The notes under the pieces are model-generated. The model was not told the origin of the DNA. It worked only from the letters and a program-made list of their open reading frames with translations, and made no database searches. Source: Rotaria socialis (lineage: Eukaryota; Rotifera; Eurotatoria; Philodinida; Philodinidae). From it: 64,000 bases of DNA. The position numbers and the translations under genes were made by a program. The number at the start of each line of letters is the position of its first letter. Positions within the stretch are counted from its first letter, which is position 1. Where the stretch lies: contig CAJNYU010000987.1 in assembly GCA_905331475.1 (NCBI GenBank), positions 186,001-250,000 of the forward strand, written 5' to 3'. Below, in pieces: positions 49,201 through 61,600 of this stretch.

Positions 49201-52200
49201 TCAGTTTTTCCGGTATTGCGTAATACATGAACTTTATCATCTATACTACGTAAGAATGCTTCATATTGATTAGATTCAATAATTAATTTCTACAAATAAA
49301 TAAAACGAAAATTTTTTTCGCCGATTTTATATCTATAAAATAGTACTTCTGCTTCTCCGGGTACATCATCGGCGTAGACATCATCTTTTAATCGAGCGTT
49401 AAGTGTACTATCTGTATGTTTCATCCATTCAAACATAGCTGTTATTTGATGACCCATATGCTGATAATCGGATATTTGTGAATTGAGTGTATGAATCTTT
49501 TTGTAGGCCTGCAAAGAAAATTTGGTCGTTTTTAAGAAACTGCTTAGAAAAAGATTTACATCGTCATGCAATTGTTCCCATCGCATACGAAATTGATTTG
49601 TGAGAGTATTGGTGGCTGGTAAGGAAACCTTTGTTGCTTGAAGACGATCGGACATTTCAAAGATTTTTTCGTAACTAGTTTTCGAATGAGTTTTAACATA
49701 ACGTTCGATGGTCTAGTAGAAAAATAGAAATATTATTTCTTTTGCTATTATAGAAATTCCAAATCTTACATCAAGTTCTTCGGAGATCTCTTCGGCATCA
49801 GCTCCGTTATTTGTTGATGAGAAGATTTTATTTTGTAATGTATCAAGCCAAACATTTTCTTGATGAAGTAAATCTATGAAGAAAATTTTTACTTGCGAAT
49901 AGAGAATGTCGATCGATGATTAATTACTTTTTAATTCTTCATGTAATGTATAAATATCGGTATAGAAAACAACTTTGGTATCAACTTTCTTTTGTAGATT
50001 CGTCCAATTTGAAACGAGTGTTTCTAAACTTTGGGCTAATTCAGGTGCTGACGATGACGGAAGATTTAAATCTTGACGACCGTGAAGAACTAAATTTCGT
50101 ACAATATTTTCTTTGAGACTAAGTTCACTTTGAACTTTCTAGAAATATTGAAAAGATAAAATGTATAAATCCAAAATAAATCTTTTCAATTTCTCTTACT
50201 TGATATTGTTCAAGTCGTTCGCGAATTTGATCTTGATAAAATATAGGTCCATCGTCAGCGGGTGCTTCATGTTCTTTATCCATAATCCATTCTTCTAATT
50301 CTTGAATTTCCTCATGTATTGCTTTATTACGTTTTAGTGCCTCCTAGAAAGTGAAGACCGAAAAAAAAATTGTCGTAGAGCTCGTACGATAGTATTTTTA
50401 TAAATAAAAATTCGAACGCGTCGTTTAGTATGTGAAACATCTACTATCATAATTCATATAGAAGACTTCGCTAGCGACTCGAATCAATATATAGGAAGTA
50501 GAACTACGCGATGCAATGTTTGATCCCTAGAAAATTCATTTTCTTTTGAATCTACTTGTATTGATGTTCTCATGATTATGATATCAACTCGAAAAAATTC
50601 TCACTTAACAGCCTCTAAATGCCGGTTCTGTCTCAAGAGTGATTCAAATAGTTTTAATGCTGCCGGATTTTTATATGATTTTACAAGTATTTGTTGATTT
50701 TTGTGAAAAATCCTATGAATAATCTAAAGTTTGCGTAAGTTCGTAATAGATTTAAAGAGACGCATTGCTTGTCTAATACTGCTCGATTTTGCTCAGCTTA
50801 CACGTCGGATTTGTTCCATCTAATTGTAAATCTAACATAGTCAATCAATCGCGTAATTCCTACCTGAATATTCAGCGAAAATGTTTTCGTTGAACTGATA
50901 ATATGACTCCAACTTTCATTTAATTCTTTCATTTGATCACGTAAATGTCGAGCTAAATTTTCATCTGCATCTTGTGTTAAATCAACAACATCTTTATTTA
51001 GACGATTGATTGTGGTTTGCATTTCGCGAATCTCCTGTTGAAGAATCTACAAGACAAAAATTTGGTTGTTTCTGTTCGAATGATATATCAAGACTTTACT
51101 TGACTTCGGCCCAGTTGATTTTCAAGTGCATGCGAATCTCCATAAGTAGTATCATTGGTATTTAAACGTGGCTGAACATTACGTATCCAAACTTTAACTT
51201 CGTCAATGCCTCTCTATGATCACCAATGAAAAATATCGGTAAAAAGACAAGATTTCCTAATGGTATCTTACTTCAAAATCAGTTAATGTTTTATCGACTC
51301 GACTGTATTTTGTTAGACGTTCAGTTAAAAACATTTTAACGTCATATAATCGATCTTGATAATTATTTAGCTCTTCTTGTAAACGTCGGGCTGCATCGGC
51401 GGGTACTTTTGTATACTGTTCTCGCGCATTGAGATTTAGTTCTTCCATAGTACGTTCTCGTTCGAGTGTTTGATCAAGTAAATCTTTGTACATTTTTTTC
51501 TTTGCGTCGATTACTTGTAAATCACAAATGCGGACTTTATCATTTAGTAATTTTTGTTCAATTTCTTCAAGCCATTGACGTAATTTACGTTGTGTCTCCA
51601 AGAAATTAGGTGGTAATGATGAGGCATTACTAAGCGTTGTCACACTGCCAAGCTCATCTATATGCGAAGAAAAACAATATAACTGGCGTGTTCTGATGAA
51701 TAGATAACTATTGTTGCAATCGATTTTTTTTCTCTCAGTAGAATTAGTCTAGTTTTAGATTTTTAACGGAAGTTTCTGATGGGAAAAATTTCTTAGCCCT
51801 TTAAAAAGGTAATTATACGTGAGAAATTCGAAAATAATGTCTTTTGAGATTTTTCAGTTATAAATAAGCATTCGAGTTTTCGAAAAGTCCTAAGCGAGAC
51901 AAAAATAAAATTCTTTTTGGGCTATGCTCCAAGAGCGTCTTCAATCCTTTGATTTTGAAAGAAATCAAAAGTGAACTCAATCGATGTTACCACTTATATC
52001 TATGAAAAAACTCTTTTGTCTAATTTTTTACGCAAATGTCGAACATGCGTTCTGTATCAGAGCCAAATAGCTCGAGTTCTGTTTGATAAATTAACTTTTG
52101 ACAGGACAATGCTAGCTGTCATCTTTATAAATAGTACAATTAAAACAAGAAGGGCAAAACATATTGTATACATGCCTTTTGATCTGTCCTAATAGCGCTA

Positions 52201-52655
52201 TAACATTATTCCGCGTCTAAACTATTCTATATTTAGAACATCGGACGAATAAGAACATATCTATTTCTGTCATTGGGGGTTATCCATATCAAACGAAAAT
52301 CCAACCATAGATTTTTATGTATCTGTCTAACAGACTGGAATTGAAGATCTATCAAAATGAAAACACCTTTGTCTTGTTCTTCTCGAGCTACATTTTTTAA
52401 TTGAATTAGTCTACGTCAGTGTCTTTCTCATGCTCGACGTCCAAGGGCTTTCATATCAATTATTGGTATGAAGACATTTGTTTTCTTTAGCCATGATGAA
52501 GTGTTAATTCTATTTTAAAAATAAACTACATTGAAATTATTGTTATCTTTTCGTCGATGCAATTAAAATTCTAGACATGTGTGTATTTTGAAACCTGACG
52601 ATACTTTTCAATTCGATTAATCCACTCAGAGAGACGACCCAAAAAGCAAATAACA

Positions 52656-52686
<31 letters not shown>

Positions 52687-55600
52687 CCTGAAGTAATAGA
52701 CGAATGTTAAATAAATGCAAAAAATCTCAAACGTGTAAATCAATAAACAAGCAGGTTAGCAGGAGGAAGCATTAGATGCAAAAGCATTTACAACAGCTAT
52801 TTTTTGCTCATTTATATATCCTATTGAAAATAAACTACCTGTTGCATAAGTTGTTAAAGAAGCATCGGTTGTTTTATATTGACGAGAAAAATTCGATGGT
52901 TCATAATAATCATGCGTATCATTAGAACTCGTGAGAATTTGTCGTTTTACGGATGATGAAGAAAATGTTTCATTATAATTTCGTTCGAATCCAATTCGCT
53001 GTTCCGATGTTGGTGCATCAAATACTTCAACAAACGATTTTACACGATATTTATCCGATGTTGTATTCGCTTTCGCATTTCCTTGATCACCAAATGTATA
53101 AATATTTGTTAAAGTAAAAACATTCCCATTTTCATTTCCTGTTGTGCCAACATTTGAAGTATTTCTAGTTGCTGTTGCTGTTGCTGATGACGATGTTGCT
53201 TCACTCATTTCCGTTATAGTTGCGCTTTTCAGTACTGGCGACACGACTGTACGATGGGATGAAGTAGCACCAAAACCGGTAGTTCCGGATGGCTGCTGTA
53301 TAGATTCAATCCGATTACAATGCTCACCTTATTATATACAAGAGATAGAAAAAAAGATAAAAAAAAGCAAAAGAACAAATAAGAATTATATCCAAAAACT
53401 AGAACTATCTCATATTACTCTCAAGAATAATAGTGACCGAAAATAGACAATCTGATAAAAGTGGGATAGGCGGAAAGTATCGCACTATTCTTTTCTTTCT
53501 CTCTCGATCGGCCGTCTTCCTATTTTTCATTAGTAAATTTGACGACACTTTGCGACGTGGTCGCCATCAATATGACATACAGACGAACAAGTATGTACAT
53601 TTACATAGAAGAATGACACAGATGAGATGAAGAGAGGCATAGAGAGAACACTCTCCATCTTACTTTTTCTTTCTCTTTTTCTTACTCATACGCGTGCTAA
53701 TATAAGGGTAAAAATTCAAGCAGCATCGATTGCACATGTACAGACCCACAACGAGAATAACAACAAATATACTCTAACGATAAACTCATCGCTCGCTCGT
53801 CGCGTTGTACTTGTTCTTTTTTTCCTCCATCTTTTCTGCTGTCGTCGCGCACTACGGTATATGATCATATACAACGTCGATAATTCCAACCATGACATGG
53901 ACGATATATATATATATAATATGTATACTATTCATATAGTTTGATCAGTTTTGCACGTTCAACCCAAACTGAATTGTATATTTACATGAATGCTTTTATC
54001 CGATAATGGCAGAAAAAAAGAGAAAAGAATACTAGACGACGAAGAAGAGCAAAGAAAAGAAGAAGGAAGATCGCATAGTATTAATATTTGAGAACGATAG
54101 ACTGCTGGCTTGAATAGATAACCTCGGCCATGTTCTTCTTTTCTTCATTTCGATCAAGCGTGTTGATATTGACTCGGATACGTACACGCATATAACCACA
54201 ATGCCGGCCCCCTAATCAACGTCAGATTTGCGAATGAAGCAAAATGCTAGCGTGAAGCATAATAAGTAGGAAGCACAGAGGAAGAGGGTTAATGGCGGTT
54301 AAGGATGAAATCAAACAGAATGCATTAAAAGTACAAGCAACAAACAGACCAACAAAATGAATACATTTCTACTTACGTAGTCGTTTATGTGTTTCTTCCC
54401 ATGAACGTAACAATTCGTCTGTTCGTTGAACCGTTTTTGTATCAATATGACTAGCCATACGTCGTAAACTGGCAAGACGTTCATTATATGATTGAAAACT
54501 TTTCGATTTGACCTATGAAAAATGATCTCATTTGTTCTTCTTTTTTTTCAAATCTCTTTTAATATTAGTATTCACTATAAGAACAAAAATAATGATCAAT
54601 ATTGCCTATAAATATCCGGATAAGTAGTAGTAATACAAATACATTACTATCAATGATGTTTACTGATCGTATAAAAAATGATAAATTGTACTGCAAGTAT
54701 GTTGAGTGGAAAGGAGAAGAGAAAAAAAGCCCTATCGAATGTGACAGGAACCAGTAAACAATAGAGAAGAGCTACTAAGAATTTATTTTATGTATTTACA
54801 ACCGATACTTGACCGGTCATTTATTTTAAATCGATAGATGCATTAATTATTAATACACTTCTTATCTCAAACGGTGTTAAAATACTTCTCTTCTCGATAT
54901 AATCACTCAATCATTCATGCTCTATTCCTTATCTCAATTCGCTATTCATTGATCCGAAAAATAGTCATTAGAACAACTAGTTTTACACCATTTTATCTTC
55001 ACCAATCAAGTAGGAAGACAAAAGAAGCAATGCCTGTCAATTATCACTCGATCGGGTTCAATATCATATTGTCACTCGTTTTCTTTTCTTCTTCTCAATC
55101 ATTAATCATACCTGCATTTCAACCGATGAACTTGTCGATGCTGCTGAATTAATCCATGTTTGATATTCAGTCAAAGCTTTCGTAAGTGCTTGACATTCTT
55201 CATCGAATTTCGATGAAAGAACTAATTGTTCAGTATTTCGTTCGCAATTAATTATTTGTTTGAAAAGTTCTTGCCAACGTCGTTCAAGTGTATGTAAAAA
55301 TGATTCATGATCAGATACTTTTTCGTTTGCTTGAAAAAAAAATTGGTAATCGTTTTCGTATCAGAAATAGAAAATTATTTACTCTCTTTTAATTGTTTTG
55401 TTATTGTAAGGCCGGTTTGAATTAACGCTTTAAATTGATCATCATATGATAAATATTTCGTTTTAACTTCCTAGAAAATATCGTAAGAAAGAATTGTTTT
55501 TCTGAAGAATTGTTGAAATTTTGTTTTTTTTGAAATCTACTTGAACAATATCTTGTACATCGTTTCGATTTAGATTATTCAATTGTTTATCGTCTAGTAT

Positions 55601-58600
55601 CTTTTCAATACTATCCATCCAATCAATGAATTTTCTAGCTGATAAATCAAATTCTTGTCTCAGTGAATTATCGTGTGGAATTTTTCGTTGTTCAACTGTT
55701 GTTTCTTCGACGGTTGTTATTATTGTTTGTTGTATGGTGTCGTTTTCTGGTTTACTATTCGTTTTAACTTTTGTTTCAATATTTATCGTAGATTTTCTTA
55801 ACTAAGAAAATCAATAATATAACGATAAAATTATCTAACAGAAAGAAAAAAAGAAATATATTTACACGTGCTGAACATAGTTCAAGATTATCAATTAGTT
55901 TTGCCCAACGTTGTTCAAATGTATTTATTTGGCTGTTTAAATTTTTCAAATGATTCGAGTTTTCATTATCATAATAACCACTTAACACTTTTAGACTGCG
56001 ATCTAATGCAAGAATACATTGACGAATATCATCCATTTCTAGTTCTGTTTTCTGAAAAAGATCAAAAAGTTTAGTATCCAACCATGTAATTAATCGTCCT
56101 GCAAAACAATGAGTTTCAATCTTCAAGAACATCGAATCCGTACGAAAATGATAAATTAAATACAATGCGATCAATGCATTCAACAAGACACGACACTTCA
56201 AGATCAATTTCAGTACGAATATATGGACACAACTGAATTAACAATAAATCGCGTCGGATAGCTGCTGACAGATAATTTTATTTTTTGGCATAAAAACACT
56301 TTTCTATGTCTACGAACCAGCTGTGTTTAAAATACTTCCTATTATATATCAAAGAGAACAAAATTCGGACTAGTTTAACTCTCGTTTATTTTACTTGAGA
56401 CAGTAAGCCGCCAGACCATCAGGAGCCAATCGAATATGTATATCGAAAAACAAAAGGATATATTTTGAGAGAGTTTTTGGCCTCAAACTTCCAGATACAA
56501 ATGTTATACTATTTACATCAATCATCCCGATTCATTTTTTCTGAAATCGGAGTACGCCTACTGCAATACCATAATCTCGACTTTCCATTGCTTGGCTAAG
56601 TTCTTATCGTAAAACAAATTCTTTGTGTTACCTTAATGGCATGAGCTTGCTGCATGAGTATATCTGTGTCACTAAGATTTGGTTCGGTTATCATTTTAGC
56701 AACTTCATCTTCTTTACGTGTTATCCATCGGATAAATTTTTCTAGACTGAATTGAACTTGTTCGAGTTCAATTTTAACTTCTTGTAATTGTATCCACCGA
56801 TTTTGAACAAACGTACACATATTTGCCCAACGTTCGCTTAGATTTGATAGTTTACTTTCGATCTCTGTAGATGTATATTTTGATGTTAGATTATTGGTAC
56901 CGTTAGCTGATGAATCATCAATAACAATAACCATATTTTGTAATGATTCAGTCATTTGTTGTTGAGCAACAAGTTCGTCTTGTAATTGAGCTAATAAACG
57001 ATATTGACGTTCAACACCGGGTAAATCTGGTTCCATGGAATTTAATTGTGATGTTATGCGTTTTTCCGCTAGAGAAAGCCATGTGTCGAAAGATTCAATT
57101 TGATCAATTTGAAGTTTCATTAACATTTTATGAAGACTGAAATAAAATAAAAGTTTAGAAAAACATTCGAAATCATATCGATAAACGAGATCGATTGAAA
57201 ATAGTTCATGCTCAGTTATCTCCAGTCGTATTTTCAATTAATAGCAAATTGTTAACAAACATCAATCGGTGTTCTATTCAATCATAAACTCCACTAGAAT
57301 ACGATAGGCGAATAAAAGAATTGTCAGCACGAAATTCAAACAATAGCCTAGTGATAAACCTATGTGAACTTTTAGTTTAGTCAGTGATTAGAGATTGATT
57401 TTCTTTTTTTCTAAGAGTTGATAGAAATATCTAGAATCTCCAATAGATAATAGAAGGCCGGGTAATATTTCAAGGTGCAAAGCCGAAAGCAAAATACTGC
57501 TATGACAATATTCAGCAAGAATATCGATCTTTTTTTCTCTTCAGGCATTAGAACTTGCTCGTGAATCAGAAGTTTCTTTCTACTGTATTGCTCTTTGATT
57601 GAGGTCAGTATGTCATAGAATCTTGATTCGCTCGGTTTCTATAGAGCTCTATCAGCGAATTAGAAGCACCCAAAGATTCATCTGACATTAGGGTAGTAGA
57701 ACATGCTGAAATCAATACACTCAAGAGAATTGTTCGTTTTTTCTTCCATTTTCTTTTCTAGGTTCATTTGCTGATACGAAAAAAAAAGTGTTATGTCATC
57801 GAATCAAAAAGGAAATAAGTGCCACATTGAAAATCGATTAACACCATCGAAATCTAACATTCGTACCGTTCAATCAAGAAATCAAGTAAGAAAGTTTCTT
57901 CAGCATGAATTTAATATCATTTTACCGATTCTATGGGCTCATGAACCTTCAGATGCTTTATGGATTGTCTAGAAAATATTTGGTCCACTCAAAAGCTTCT
58001 CATAAAAACTACACGGGTACCATACGGTGACCTTGTGAGACACATCGATAATAACTGGTTGAGTAGTACACGGACAGTTTGAATGCCGTATGTTCGAGTT
58101 TCTTATTTAGAAAAAAAGGTGGATTACTATTAATCGACAGTGCGACATTTTCGAACAAGTCTCTTATTGTTTCGTTGTTGATGCTATGTCTTCTTACTTA
58201 GATTGACGCTCAAGTGATTTAGCGCGTAATGATTCCCATTGACGATTAAGAATTTTCATTTGTTCTTTTATTTCATTTTCTTCTCGTGGTTGTAAGTCCG
58301 TATTTGATGACGTTAACAATTGATTTCCTTCTGAAAGTACTTGACCAATTTGGTTTTGATCTTTGGTTAGATTTATCATAAAATTCTATGGAGATAAAAA
58401 ATTCAAAATTCCATTGAAATATTTCTAAATTTTATTTTACTTCATGTTTTTGAAATTGATCTTTAACAAGTTTAAGATCGTTTGTGGCAATATTATCTTG
58501 TCTATCAAGTTCATCTTCAAGTTTAAGAATCCAACGAAGAGTATTTTCCATGTTTGTTTGATATGTTGTCATCTCAGCTGATTGGAATACAGGAGGAAAC

Positions 58601-61600
58601 TCGTTTGTCGATGGTGTAAAAGGAGTTGTTATTAGTGAAGTATCAGATTGCAGTGAACCTCTTCCGAATGGAAACTAATGAAATTAGGAATCAAAGAAAA
58701 TAATAATTCACTCATTTTATTTATCTTATACCTTTGACTCCATCGACACAGTCATATTTCCATTTTTCATCATCGGTTGTCCTTTTTCTTCATTATCTAT
58801 AATAACAATTTGAGTCGTCGGCATTTGTTGAAACATGCACATAATATACATCAATATGGACTTTTTGTCCGGATATTCAGAGAGAACATCTATAATATTA
58901 AAAAAAAACATATTTTGTTTTTATTCATTTGAAATATAAATGAACGCATTTGCGTCGACTAACAGCAAATTGAATATCATTGTATAAGGCCTTGCAAGCT
59001 ACATCTAAAACTGTTTCTTTGCTAATAAATATTAGATTTGAAGGAGATCACTAAGGCTAACAAAAAATTGTAGAGTTTCGGTGTTTACTCGAATTCATTT
59101 TTTGCGTTACTCATCGCTCGCTTTCAAAGAAAATATTATCTTAACATAATTAGCAAAATAGAATCCATGCAGATTTCCATATTAAATGAAATTGAACTTT
59201 CGTTTACTTCAACCCGGATTTCTTTCAATCAAAACTTTTCAAGGTAAAACTTCTTAGAAAAACAAAATTGAGTTTTCTCATTAATTAAATCGTACTCTTC
59301 AAGTGGCGTGCACAACAATTTTCGAGATAAGAACGACTGTTTGACTTCTTCTTTTTTATCTTCAGACTAGAAAATCATAGATCTGCAGTGTATTCTGATA
59401 GACACACATTAATCTTATGAAAGACGCAGAAATCGTTGTCTTGGCTATTTCCTATAGAAAAATCGTTATTATATTTTGCATAAGATTAATGAATGTCGAT
59501 GAAAAATAAACGTCATAGTAATCTAGAAGACGTTTTATTCTCTTGATGATTGCAGTTTTTGTTCTACAGATTTTATCATTCTACAGATAAAAATCGTTTT
59601 CTGTTTTGAAAATAAAATAAACACGTAGTCAACTTGTGCGATGAATAACTGAATATCACAAGCGAAATCAAACAACGATTCATGTAAACATTGCCTCGAT
59701 TGAAGCTAAGTGTTTGTAGAAATATTTCTATTTTTTTACCTTGATTTTCAGTAAGAAAAATATTTTCTGAATATTTAAGTATGGCGAACCCTGAAAGTGA
59801 CTCGTACAGTCTCGCGTGTTCATAACAAAAAATCTGTATGTATTTCACTATGTCGGCACTTCAATAAACATAAGATTCTTCTCAAGGATATTTCAATACA
59901 ATGAAAATTATGAATTTTTCTCTGTCTGTCGTTCTTCGACTTCTATGATTCAATGTGTCTATGCGTTGTCATGCTGTAGGCCTTTTTTTTTTGTTTTAAT
60001 TCATGGCCATATTGTTACGGTTAGATACAAAACTATCCTAGCAAATCATTATCTGTTAACATCTTATTCGCATCGGAGTGTCATTCATCCAATGGAAGGC
60101 TATCAGAGTACTTTATCATTGAGGACAAAAGCTTTCTTTCTTTTAACCTTTTCTCTTGATTAGATCGAGTATAAACCAACGCGCAGACTCCGATGTCCTC
60201 TAAACCATAACATCACATATGTCTTTTTTCTCTTTGACAGAGTCTAGACAATGCTGTGACATAAGGGAAATTCAATGATATTCTGTTAAGTAGACTTATT
60301 CGTAAGATTCAACACATAAATAATGATTGATGTGAATTTATTTCTTGCTCCTTTGATAAACTCTAGTACACGAACAATGTGATGAAAAGAAATATTTGTC
60401 ATCAAACATCTTCCTCTTATCTAAATGCATTTACCCATGGAGATTCTGTACTTGATTTAATTGAAATTTTGTTTTTCTAACTCCTAATTGCTTCCTACTG
60501 TTTGTATATATCCATGTGTTTTTCTATTTTCTTACGATCTGCGGAATTTGCTGATTGAATGTTTTCGTCCCGTCATATGTTTGTCATTAGTTACATCATT
60601 GAAGTATTTCTTTTCAGAGTTTTCTCGATGCCTACATCTTTATTTATCCTTATAGCTCGTACTTTTTTGTTGTTGTTTTTTTTATTTAGTAACTATGATT
60701 ACTTGTAATTGTCTTTATAGAGAAATAGAAAATTATCTATAACCAAAAAAAGAAAGATTGAATTTATACGAACCTTCAACATCGAGATATCGATCAATTT
60801 TGTAGACATTTTTAGCAATACTAAATGCATGTTCAAGATTTTTAGCAGATGTCTCTTGTAAAATACCGTCATAATTAAATAGATCAGGCCGAAATTTATG
60901 AATAAGAGCATTAAAAGCAAGACCATCTTGCCAGCTATGAGTAAAATCTTTAATGGCAACACCTTTATATCTAAATAAAAAATAATGCAAATTAATTTTT
61001 TGCTGTGAAATGTTTTTTCATCCAACCCTTTTGTTTGTTGTTGACACCAAGAAAGAAGGAATTTCTCAATATTTGTCTGTTCTGGATTTGGTACGACAGA
61101 TTTCAATACATCTTTGCCTTGCCAATATTGAATTATGGACCATATAAGTGCAAGTGTCAGCTTTGGATTTCCATCAACAATGTCATTTGATGAAATACTT
61201 AGAAGTTTTATCTATAATAAACAAAAAATTAACATTGCCTTTTCTCGTTTCTAAAATTCAATGGCAATTTTTTGATTTACTTACACCATACTCTCCAAGT
61301 ACAGCAATGACTTTATTCACATTACCAATATGATGTACGCGCATCTTCCCAATTTCTCGTTTCTATAGGAAATAAATCAATATCGCAATCTCATGTTATT
61401 TTCATTACGTACATATTCATTTCCAGTAAGCGTTTCGAGTAGTCGAAGTAGAACAGCCCCATCGCGTAAATCTTGAAATAGATTAGTTATAGTCGGTATT
61501 GAATTTGACTAGAAATAATCTGTAGTAAAAATATCATGTAAATAATCGTTTTATCGGCTTACATTATTTAATTGATTATTAATCCATTTAGTGAAGGCTT

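Larger units (their letters stand above)
35810..58674 (-). other. Dystrophin spectrin-like rod
   Basis: About 45 exons encode amphipathic helices with the Trp pattern of spectrin repeats. Examples are 58441-58674 ([16 protein letters not shown]), about 56637-57137 ([16 protein letters not shown]), 55865-56100, 51264-51655 ([14 protein letters not shown]), 49350-49510 ([14 protein letters not shown]), 48090-48255 ([15 protein letters not shown]), 41087-41370 ([16 protein letters not shown]), 39820-39965 and 37671-38009. Non-helical, Ser/Thr/Pro-rich inserts occur at 52839-53327, about 45180-45380 (a poly-Thr run) and 36195-36370 ([12 protein letters not shown]), which may act as hinges. Repeat number was not determined. 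Confidence 0.85.

Noticed and set aside
53144-53944. Plus-strand frames around the Ser/Thr-rich exon and its intron
   Set aside because: No splice sites or recognisable content; opposite to a supported dystrophin exon or within its intron.
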